Assembly (NCBI GenBank): GCA_019637805.1
Contig: JAHBVB010000002.1
Coordinates: 637,981 to 701,980 of the forward strand
Source of the DNA: Anaerolineales bacterium
Lineage (GTDB): Bacteria > Chloroflexota > Anaerolineae > Anaerolineales > UBA11579
DNA: 64,000 nucleotides
Reading direction: 5' to 3'
The number at the start of each line of letters is the position of its first letter. The stretch's first letter is position 1. Shown one piece after another: positions 33,696 through 41,542 of the stretch. The position numbers and the translations under genes are program-made. The notes beneath the pieces are model-generated. The model saw only the letters and a program-made list of their open reading frames with translations. It ran no database searches and was not told where the DNA came from.

Positions 33696-34796
33696 CTATG
33701 AAGGGCGGCGCGTACCGGGTTTCCGGCTGGATGGCGTTGGTCGTTTGCCTGTCGGGCGGCTGGCACGCGCGGCGGGGCGGCTGCTGCGAGATGGACGTTT
33801 GTCCCCCGAGGCGGGGCGGTCATCACGCGTTCCGGAGCGTTTATCACCAATGGTTGGACGGCTGCCGCGCGAGGGACGCTTGTCCCCAGTGTCGGGCGCG
33901 CGGTCATCCCGCGCCCTGGTGCGTTTTTCGCCGGCGGGGGGGCGGCCGCTGCGGGACGAGGGACGCTTGTCGCTGGCGGCTGGGCGGCCAGTGCGGGTCG
34001 ATGGGTGTTTATCCCCTGTTGCCAGGCGGCTGCTGCGGGCCGGAGTGCGTTTGGCCGGGGCGTGCCTGAAGGGCAGCGGCGTTTTGCGGCTGCGCAGCGT
34101 CTCCACTTCTTCCGGCTCCAGCAGGCGCCACTGGCCCGGCTGCAGGTCGCCTACCCGCAGGGCGCCGATGCGGATGCGCAGCAGTTTGACCACCGGCAGG
34201 CCCAGCAGGCGGGTGATCTCACGGATCTCCCGTTTGCGCCCCTCACGCATGATCACTCGCAGCCAGGCGCCTTTGCCGTGCGGTTTCTCAATGCGCACTT
34301 CGGCGGGCAGGCTGCGGCTGCCGTCCGGCAGCACCACACCGCGTCGCCAGGTCGCCAGCTGTTCCATATCAGGCTGGCGGGCTACCAGTACGCGGTACTC
34401 TTTCTCATGTTCGTAGCGGGGGTGGGTGAGTTGCTGGGTCAGGTCGCCGTCGTTGGTCAGCAGCATCAGCCCCTCGCTGTCCAGATCCAGGCGGCCCACC
34501 AGGTGCAGTTGCTCGCCTCCCGGCACCAGGTCGGTTACTTTGCGGCGCGGGTCTGGGCCGGCGGTGGTGGAGAGCACCCCGCGCGGTTTGTAGACCGCGT
34601 AGTAGAGCTTCTCGTCGGCCGCCTTGAGCTTGTGCCCATCGACGCGAATGCTGTCCTTCTGTGGGTCGGCCTTGCCCCCCAGCTCAGCGATTTGGCCGTT
34701 GACGGTCACGCGCCCGCTGGTGATCAGCTCCTCACAGGCGCGGCGTGAACCGAAACCGGCGCGAGCCAGGATCTTTTGGAGGCGTTCTTCAGCCAC
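33696..34796 (-). CDS. rRNA pseudouridine synthase (RluB/RsuA family) with basic repetitive tail
   Basis: Start GTG 34796 gives 366 residues. Residues 1-60 are an S4 RNA-binding domain (EERLQKILARAGFGSRRACEELITSGRVTVNG). The catalytic domain holds YYAVYKPRGVLSTT and the catalytic Asp in HLVGRLDLDSEGLMLLTNDG, then REGRKREIREITRLLGLPVVKLLRIRIGALRVGDLQPGQWRLL. It isomerises uridine in rRNA, RluB-like by gene context next to scpB. Residues 250-366 are a disordered Arg/Lys/Pro/Ser tail of imperfect repeats around GDKRPSR-SxRP units. It starts 1 nt after scpB. Confidence 0.9.
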   Translation of the reverse strand: MAEERLQKILARAGFGSRRACEELITSGRVTVNGQIAELGGKADPQKDSIRVDGHKLKAADEKLYYAVYKPRGVLSTTAGPDPRRKVTDLVPGGEQLHLVGRLDLDSEGLMLLTNDGDLTQQLTHPRYEHEKEYRVLVARQPDMEQLATWRRGVVLPDGSRSLPAEVRIEKPHGKGAWLRVIMREGRKREIREITRLLGLPVVKLLRIRIGALRVGDLQPGQWRLLEPEEVETLRSRKTPLPFRHAPAKRTPARSSRLATGDKHPSTRTGRPAASDKRPSSRSGRPPAGEKRTRARDDRAPDTGDKRPSRGSRPTIGDKRSGTRDDRPASGDKRPSRSSRPAARASRPTGKRPTPSSRKPGTRRPS

Positions 34797-34797
34797 G

Positions 34798-35430
34798 TTA
34801 GTTGGCCGCTTCTTCTGCGGGCGGCTCGGGGGTGGGGGGTGTCTCGACTTCGCCGGCGGCCCCATTGGCCATCGGCAAAGCTGCCTGACTGGCGAGGTGA
34901 TCCAGGTTGAGCGGAGGAAGCGCTTCCAGCTTGTCCAAGCCGAAGTGCTGTAAGAATTCTGTGGTGGTGGCGTAGAGGATCGGGCGGCCGGGGGTATCGG
35001 CGCGGCCGGCTTCTTCCACCAGGCCATGGGTAAGCAGCGAACGCATGGCGCTGTCGCTGTTAACCCCGCGCACGGCGTCGATCTGCGGGCGGGTGATGGG
35101 TTGCTGGTAGGCCACAATGGACAGGCATTCCAGCGCGGCGGCGCTGAGGCGGGTGGTGGCTTCCAGGTCGAGGAAGCGTTCCACCAGTCCGGCGGCCTGT
35201 GGGGCGCTGGTCAGGCGCAGTTCGCCTTTGTGGCGCTGCAAACGGATGCCGCGCTGGGCATAACTGGCCTCCAGGGCATTCAGCGCCTCTTCGATCTGCT
35301 TGGGTTTGGCGTCCAGCGCTTCGGCTAGCTGTTTGGGGCTGACTGTGGCCGGGGCGACGAACAGCAGCGCTTCCAATTGGGCTTCCAAGCTGAGCGGTTC
35401 GGCCTGAGCGAGTTCACTTTCAGGGGTCAT
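34798..35430 (-). CDS. scpB: Segregation and condensation protein ScpB
   Basis: The 210-residue protein contains two winged-helix domains typical of ScpB: LEAQLEALLFVAPATVSPKQLAEALDAKPKQIEEALNAL (residues 16-55) and LSIVAYQQPITRPQIDAVRGVNSDSAMRSLLTHGLVEEAGRADTPGRPILYATTTEFLQHFGL (residues 104-167). ScpB dimers bind the kleisin ScpA in the SMC condensin complex. ScpA is not in the window. The tail is acidic and proline-rich. It is divergent from the G5 lipoprotein gene, with 42 nt between starts. Confidence 0.95.
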   Translation of the reverse strand: MTPESELAQAEPLSLEAQLEALLFVAPATVSPKQLAEALDAKPKQIEEALNALEASYAQRGIRLQRHKGELRLTSAPQAAGLVERFLDLEATTRLSAAALECLSIVAYQQPITRPQIDAVRGVNSDSAMRSLLTHGLVEEAGRADTPGRPILYATTTEFLQHFGLDKLEALPPLNLDHLASQAALPMANGAAGEVETPPTPEPPAEEAAN

Positions 35431-35434
35431 CTAC

Positions 35435-35440
35435 TATAAT
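35435..35440 (+). promoter_or_regulatory. -10 element of the G5 lipoprotein gene
   Basis: TATAAT lies 32 nt before ATG 35473, in the short space between divergent genes; on the other strand the overlapping TATAGT is too close to scpB to serve it. Confidence 0.45.
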
Positions 35441-35472
35441 TTCCATGTTCCGTCGCCCGAGGGCGAATTTCT

Positions 35473-36993
35473 ATGCGCAAAACGCGATTATACCTGTTGA
35501 TTGCTTTGGCTCTGGGCCTGGCGGCCTGTGCGTCGCTGGGCAGCCGCGCCGACCTGGTTAGCGTGCGCATCCTGGTAGATGGAGGCGCGCTGTCCGCCTC
35601 GGTGCCGGCCGGCAGCAGTGTGCGCCAGGCACTGCAGGCAGCCGGCGTCGAGGTGGGGCCGCTGGATCGCAGCGAGCCGCCTTCGTACACGGTCTTGCAA
35701 GGCGGCGAAGAAGTGCGCCTGCTGCGAGTGAGCGAGGACTTCGAGACCGAGCAGAGCGAACTACCCTTCGTCTCGCGCACCCTGCCGAATGAGGCTTTGC
35801 CGGTGGGCGAACAGCGCCTGATCCAGAACGGCGTCAATGGCTTGCAAGAGGCTACCTATCGCCTGCTGTATGAGGACGGCGAACTGGTGGCACGCACCTT
35901 GGTCGGCGCCACCACGCTCAGCCAGCCGGTCGAGGAGATCATCATGATCGGCGCCCAGTCGCCCTTCAGCGCCGTGGGCCTGCCAGGGCGGCTGGCCTTC
36001 CTCTCGGCCGGCAATGCTTGGGTCTTTGACGGCAGCAGCGGGGCGCGGCGGGCCGTGGCCGTGACCGGCGACCTAGATGGACGCATCTTTGAAGTATCGC
36101 CGGACGGACGCTGGCTGTTGTTTTCACGTACCAGCGCGGCGGCAAACACGATCAATGAGCTGTGGCTGGCTGGGCTGGAAGAAGGCCCACTGACTTTGAT
36201 CGATCTGGGCCTGGAGAATGTGGTGCATTATGCCGGTTGGGTGCCGGGCGCGGCTTACCAGGTCGCCTTTTCCACAGTGGACCCGGCCGATAATCCGCCC
36301 GGCTGGCAGGCGCGCAATGATTTGCAGCTGCTGGAGATTGATGCTGATGGCCAACCGGGCCGCCTACGCACTCTGCTGGCTGCCAACCAGGAAGGGTTTT
36401 ATGCCTGGTGGGGCAGCGGCTTCGCCTGGTCGCCCAGCGGGCAGCGCTTGGCCTTCGCCCGCCCGGACGGCGTGGGCAGTGTGGGCTTGGCGACCGGCAG
36501 CTTGAACCTTTGGTACAGCTTGCCGGCTTACCAGACCGGCAGCGACTGGGCCTGGATCCCGGGGCTGAGTTGGCTGGATGAAGAGCGCTTCTACTATGTG
36601 CATTACACGATCAACCCGCCCAGCTTTGCCTTGACGCTGGCCGGGCCGAACGACAGCCAGGCGATTGCGCAAGACGTGGGCTTGTTCGCCATGCCGCAGA
36701 CGGAACCCGGCGGCGAGCAGGTCGCTTATCTGCGCGCCTTTCTGCCTTCGCAGGGCGAGATCAGCGGCTATCAGTTGATGGTCGCCACACCACAGGGGGT
36801 CAGCATGCTCCTCTTCCCGCCGGAAGGCGCGGCAGGTCTGACGCCGCACAAGCTGGCCTGGTCGCCCTCGGCCGAAGACGGGCCGCTGATCGCTTTCCTC
36901 TATGAGGGCGACTTGTGGGTGGTGAACGTGTTGAGCGGGGAAGCGCAGCAGCTGACCGGAGACGGCCTGGTGGGCGCCGTCTCCTGGCGATAG
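35473..36993 (+). CDS. Lipoprotein with DUF348, G5 and TolB-like beta-propeller domains
   Basis: The 506-residue protein opens with a lipobox signal ([14 protein letters not shown]). Residues 28-75 match a ubiquitin-like DUF348 unit ([43 protein letters not shown]). Residues 88-160 match a G5 domain ([57 protein letters not shown]). The rest is propeller-like, with repeated [23 protein letters not shown] and [19 protein letters not shown] units. DUF348/G5 pairs occur in cell-wall-binding proteins such as Rpf-like factors; the propeller replaces the usual hydrolase. The function is probably surface binding or sensing, inferred. Confidence 0.8.
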   Translation: MRKTRLYLLIALALGLAACASLGSRADLVSVRILVDGGALSASVPAGSSVRQALQAAGVEVGPLDRSEPPSYTVLQGGEEVRLLRVSEDFETEQSELPFVSRTLPNEALPVGEQRLIQNGVNGLQEATYRLLYEDGELVARTLVGATTLSQPVEEIIMIGAQSPFSAVGLPGRLAFLSAGNAWVFDGSSGARRAVAVTGDLDGRIFEVSPDGRWLLFSRTSAAANTINELWLAGLEEGPLTLIDLGLENVVHYAGWVPGAAYQVAFSTVDPADNPPGWQARNDLQLLEIDADGQPGRLRTLLAANQEGFYAWWGSGFAWSPSGQRLAFARPDGVGSVGLATGSLNLWYSLPAYQTGSDWAWIPGLSWLDEERFYYVHYTINPPSFALTLAGPNDSQAIAQDVGLFAMPQTEPGGEQVAYLRAFLPSQGEISGYQLMVATPQGVSMLLFPPEGAAGLTPHKLAWSPSAEDGPLIAFLYEGDLWVVNVLSGEAQQLTGDGLVGAVSWR

Positions 36994-37043
36994 CTGCGTG
37001 CTACAATCCGCAGGTTGATCTCCGACAAGAAACGAGTGACTCG

Positions 37044-38003
<960 letters not shown>

Positions 38004-38092
38004 TCCCTGCGCAAGTTTGGGATATTGCGTGGCTGGGTTTATACTCTAGGCTTGTGTGTATGGACTTGTTAATTAATTACTGACAGGTGGGC

Positions 38093-38548
38093 ATGAGCCT
38101 TCTTTCTTCTCGCCGAGAACAAAAACGCTTCGTGAAATTTGCCATCGTGGGTGGTGTGGGCACCTTGGTGGACTATTTGGTCTTCAACCTGGCCGCCTTT
38201 TTGGTGGGTCTGCCTGAGATCCTGTCGCAGGGGATTTCTTTCGCGGCGGCGGTCACCAGCAATTTCATTCTCAATCGCAACTGGACCTTTCGAGACGCGC
38301 GCAGCAAGCGCCTGCGCGTACAGTTGGGGCAATACTTGCTGGTCAATCTGATCGGCCTGCTGATCCGCACGCCCATCTTCGCTTGGCTGGCTGCCACCCT
38401 GCATACAGTGATGGACCCGCTGCAGCTGCCGTTGGACATCAATGCTAGCTGGCTGGCGCACAACCTGGCTCTGGCCGGGGCCATCGCTGTGGTCATGCTG
38501 TGGAACTACTTCGTCAACCGCCGCTGGACTTTCGGCGATGTCGAGTAG
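38093..38548 (+). CDS. GtrA-family membrane protein
   Basis: The 151-residue protein has four membrane helices (FAIVGGVGTLVDYLVFNLAAFLV, LSQGISFAAAVTSNFILNRNWTF, LGQYLLVNLIGLLIRTPIFAWLAA, HNLALAGAIAVVMLWNYFVNRRWTF). The twice-repeated NF-x-x-NR-x-WTF motif is typical of GtrA. The family takes part in flipping lipid-linked sugars across the membrane. I choose ATG 38093, preceded by AGGTGG; GTG 38087 is possible. A TATACT box lies about 50 nt upstream. Confidence 0.88.
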   Translation: MSLLSSRREQKRFVKFAIVGGVGTLVDYLVFNLAAFLVGLPEILSQGISFAAAVTSNFILNRNWTFRDARSKRLRVQLGQYLLVNLIGLLIRTPIFAWLAATLHTVMDPLQLPLDINASWLAHNLALAGAIAVVMLWNYFVNRRWTFGDVE

Positions 38549-38595
38549 TACATTCTTCTTAGCAAATTCCGATACTTTACGGGTACAGTTGTCCT

Positions 38596-39135
38596 GTGGA
38601 ACTAACTCTTCGCCCCGAACGCGCCCCTGTGCCAGCTATTGAGCCACCTGCGCCGACTTCCCTGGCCGACAAAGTCTTCCCGCCGCAGCCATCGCTGGCT
38701 GACCGCCTGAGGACCTTGCCGGCTCGCGCCGGGACAGCGCTGGCGGCGCGCCTGCCGCAGCAAGTTCAGCCGCGGCCTGTCAGCCAGCGGCTGCCCGACG
38801 CGCGGCGCTTTTGGGGGCGAACCGGGCGACAGTGGCTGAGCGCCAACCGCCGCGAACTCTCGTTAGGGTTGCGTATTTCAGCTTGGCTGTCCTCTCTCTG
38901 GCACCGGGCATTTGTCAAGCTCGTGCGTTGGAGCTGGGGGCAGCGCCATTCGCGCCTGTTCGGTTTCGCCTGGCGAGCTGTGCGCAAAACGCTGCACGCC
39001 GAGTGGCTGCAAATGAATAGCTCTTTCAAGATGCTGGGCTCGGCTTTCCTGCTTTGGCAGAAGGCTGCGCTCAAAGCCGCCTGGTGGGACCTGCGTCGCC
39101 GCTTTCGGCGATCTCGCAACCCCTTGCTGGGTTAA
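38596..39135 (+). CDS. Hypothetical Arg/Trp-rich protein
   Basis: I do not recognise this 179-residue protein. Residues 1-60 are proline-rich and probably disordered (ERAPVPAIEPPAPTSLADKVFPPQPSLADR). Residues 80-175 are strongly basic amphipathic helices rich in Arg and Trp (ISAWLSSLWHRAFVKLVRWSWGQRHSRL), suggesting membrane-surface or nucleic-acid binding. The start is GTG 38596; a TACAGT box ends 6 nt before it, which supports a real leaderless gene. Confidence 0.55.
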   Translation: MELTLRPERAPVPAIEPPAPTSLADKVFPPQPSLADRLRTLPARAGTALAARLPQQVQPRPVSQRLPDARRFWGRTGRQWLSANRRELSLGLRISAWLSSLWHRAFVKLVRWSWGQRHSRLFGFAWRAVRKTLHAEWLQMNSSFKMLGSAFLLWQKAALKAAWWDLRRRFRRSRNPLLG

Positions 39136-39197
39136 CCCGCAACTTCTCACTTCACCCGTCTAACATCGAACTTGCCTCTATAATTGGGCATACCGTT

Positions 39198-39710
39198 ATG
39201 TCTAAGTCCAAACCCCTAGCTCCGCAACCGGTCTCCGCTTCACGGGTGATCATGTCGCAGTTGATGAACCCGACCGCAGCCAATATTCAGGGCAATGTGC
39301 ACGGCGGCCACATCATGAAACTGGTCGACGAGACCGGCGCGCTGGCCTGCATGCGCCATGCGCACAAACGCGTGGTGACGGTGGCGATCGATCGCATGAC
39401 CTTCCAGCATCCCATCCGCATCGGCGACCTGGTCACGCTGACCGGCGAGGTCAGTTATGTGGGCAGCACCTCGATGGAAGTCGAAGTCTCGGTGTTTGCC
39501 GAGAACCCGACCACCGGTGAGAAGTGGCACACCAACACCGCCTATTTGGTCTACGTGGCGTTGGATGAGAACGGTAAGCCGGCTCCGGTGCCGCCGCTGC
39601 AACCCGAAACCGAATTCGAGCGTAAGCGCATGGAACTGGGCGCCGCCCGCCAGGCGTACCGCCTGAGCCAGTCGCGCCAGACCGAGAGCCTGCGCACCAA
39701 CAACGCATGA
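39198..39710 (+). CDS. Hotdog-fold acyl-CoA thioesterase (YciA/BFIT type)
   Basis: Start ATG 39198 gives 170 residues. The hotdog domain is clear: SRVIMSQLMNPTAANIQGNVHGGHIMKLVDETGALACMRHAHKRVVTVAIDRMTFQHPIRIGDLVTLTGEVSYVGSTSMEVEVSVFAE. The Asp in KLVDETG is the likely catalytic residue. It hydrolyses acyl-CoA to free acid and CoA in the cytoplasm. A TATAAT box (39179-39184) is 13 nt before the ATG. The stop overlaps the start of rsmD. Confidence 0.88.
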   Translation: MSKSKPLAPQPVSASRVIMSQLMNPTAANIQGNVHGGHIMKLVDETGALACMRHAHKRVVTVAIDRMTFQHPIRIGDLVTLTGEVSYVGSTSMEVEVSVFAENPTTGEKWHTNTAYLVYVALDENGKPAPVPPLQPETEFERKRMELGAARQAYRLSQSRQTESLRTNNA

Positions 39711-40294
39711 GCGCGCCGCGTGTGATAGGCGGCAGCGCCCGCGGCCGTCGGCTGCGCCCGGTGCCGGGCGACAGCACCCGGCCGATCACCGACCGGGCCA
39801 AAGAAGCCCTCTTCAATATTCTGCAACCCAGTCTGCAAGGTGCGGCGCTGTTGGACGTCTTTGCCGGCACCGGTGCGGTGGGGATCGAGGCGCTCAGCCG
39901 CGGGGCCGGGTTTGTGCGCTTTTTGGACAACAAGCGCGCTGCCGTGGAAACCGTGCGCCAAAATTTACAGACCACTGGTCTGGGGCAGGGGGCTGAGATA
40001 TTTCTGGGGGATGCCTTTACCCACCTGGCGGGCAAGCCGGGCCGGGCTTTCGACTATGTCTTTATTGCCCCACCGCAGTATCACAAGCTGTGGCAGCGGG
40101 CTTTGCTGGCGGTGGACGCCCAGCCGGATTGGCTGGTGGACGATGGCTGGACGATCGTGCAGATCGACCCACGCGAGTATGAAGCGCTGGAGTTGCAAAA
40201 CCTGGAAGAATTTGATCAGCGCAAATATGGCAACACGCTGTTGGTGTTTTACGAGCGGAAGGGGCCTGTCATTGCGAGCGAGCCAACAGCGTAG
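39707..40294 (+). CDS. rsmD: 16S rRNA (guanine966-N2)-methyltransferase RsmD
   Basis: The 195-residue protein has the RsmD pattern: RVIGGSARGRRLRPVPGDSTRPITDRAKEALFNIL, then the SAM motif LLDVFAGTGAVGIEALSRGA. The usual catalytic (D/N)PP(Y/F) motif IV is replaced by FIAPPQY, so the acidic or amide residue is missing. This might be lineage-specific. The last ten or so codons (GPVIASEPTA) lie inside an inverted-repeat element that appears to have replaced the original C terminus. It overlaps the thioesterase gene by 4 nt. Confidence 0.85.
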   Translation: MSAPRVIGGSARGRRLRPVPGDSTRPITDRAKEALFNILQPSLQGAALLDVFAGTGAVGIEALSRGAGFVRFLDNKRAAVETVRQNLQTTGLGQGAEIFLGDAFTHLAGKPGRAFDYVFIAPPQYHKLWQRALLAVDAQPDWLVDDGWTIVQIDPREYEALELQNLEEFDQRKYGNTLLVFYERKGPVIASEPTA

Positions 40295-40400
40295 TCGCTA
40301 GGTGAGTCAAGCAATCTAGATACGCACTCCAACGTATAGATTGCTTCGACGGCTGCGATGCGTGCGCAACGCCGGCTGCGCCGGGCCTCCTCGCAATGAC
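40268..40400. repeat. 133-bp MITE-like inverted-repeat element
   Basis: The terminal inverted repeats GTCATTGCGAG (40268-40278) and CTCGCAATGAC (40390-40400) match perfectly. Inside, AAGCAATCTAGATACG pairs with CGTATAGATTGCTT (one bulge) to form a second hairpin. Similar TCATTGCGAG elements with AAGCAATCT cores are scattered in many bacterial genomes. It overlaps the 3' end of rsmD and fills the gap to fni. Confidence 0.78.
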
Positions 40401-40408
40401 TGAGTAGG

Positions 40409-41443
40409 TTAACTCCTCAACACAAGTGGCACGCGCTGCAAACTGGCGATATCCGCCGCCCCGGCGGCAAACATGGTCACCCGCAGCTCGCGGGCGACTT
40501 CCTCGATGGTTTCACTGACAGCCTTGGTGGATTGGTTGGCGGCCTTTAGGAATGGGCCGGCCATGCCGCCCAGCTCGGCGCCGAGGGCGATGCACTTGGC
40601 GATGTCGACGCCTGAGCGCAGGCCGCCGGAGGCGAAGATGCGCATACTGCGCAGCGCCTCGCGCACCTGGATGATCGACTCGCTGGTGGTGATGCCCCAG
40701 TCGGCGAAGGCGGCGGCCAGGCGGGCCTGGCTGGGCTTCTTGGCGCGGTGCATCTCCACCTGGGTCCAGGAAGTGCCGCCGGCCCCGGCCACATCAATGG
40801 CTTGCACTCCGGCACGGGCCAGCTGCTTAGCCACTTCAGCTGAAATGCCCCAGCCGACCTCTTTGACCACCACCGGCACAGGCAGTTGCTTGCACATAAT
40901 TTCGATCTTCTTGAGCAGGCCGCTGAAGTTGGTGTCGCCCTCCGGCTGCACGGCTTCCTGCAGGGCATTGAGGTGCAGCACCAGGGCATCAGCCTGGGCC
41001 ATATCCACTGCGCGCTGCAAGTGGTTGAGACCGTAGCCGTAATTCAGCTGCACGGCGCCAATATTGGCGAAGAGCAAAATACCCGGGGCCACTTTACGCA
41101 CCTGGAAACTGGCTTCCAGCTTGGCGTCCTCGATGGCGGCGCGCTGGCTGCCCAGCCCCATGGCTATGCCGTTGACCTGGGCGGCTTCCGCCAAGCGCAG
41201 GTTGATGGCGGTGGCCTCGTCGCTGCCGCCGGTCATGGCGGAGATCAGCAAGGGCGCCTTGAGCTGCTTGCCGAAGATCTCCACGCCCAGATCGACCTCC
41301 TCCAGATCCAGCTCGGGCAATGCGCTGTGCAGGAAAAAATAGCGTTCCAGGCCGGTGGTCAGGCCGGAACGCACGTCTTCTTCCAAGTTGATGCGGATAT
41401 GGTCGGCTTTGCGGGAGCTGGTAGTGGATTTTTTGGTCGGCAT
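40409..41443 (-). CDS. fni: Type 2 isopentenyl-diphosphate delta-isomerase
   Basis: The 344-residue FMN-dependent enzyme interconverts IPP and DMAPP. Its family features are clear: [14 protein letters not shown] at the start, [84 protein letters not shown], and [34 protein letters not shown], which binds the flavin phosphate. It is a TIM barrel in the cytoplasm. Transcription is convergent with rsmD, with the inverted-repeat element between. Confidence 0.95.
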   Translation of the reverse strand: MPTKKSTTSSRKADHIRINLEEDVRSGLTTGLERYFFLHSALPELDLEEVDLGVEIFGKQLKAPLLISAMTGGSDEATAINLRLAEAAQVNGIAMGLGSQRAAIEDAKLEASFQVRKVAPGILLFANIGAVQLNYGYGLNHLQRAVDMAQADALVLHLNALQEAVQPEGDTNFSGLLKKIEIMCKQLPVPVVVKEVGWGISAEVAKQLARAGVQAIDVAGAGGTSWTQVEMHRAKKPSQARLAAAFADWGITTSESIIQVREALRSMRIFASGGLRSGVDIAKCIALGAELGGMAGPFLKAANQSTKAVSETIEEVARELRVTMFAAGAADIASLQRVPLVLRS

Positions 41444-41542
41444 CGGCTTGTCCTTCGTGGCGTGAGTCTACCAGCCGCCGAATCGGGTGTCAATTAAGCT
41501 CCAGTTAAGCGATGTTATCATGTGGCGGATACGGAGTATTGC

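Noticed and set aside
34797-35117. Upstream extension of the pseudouridine synthase frame
   Set aside because: It overlaps scpB in another frame; the S4 domain starts at GTG 34796.
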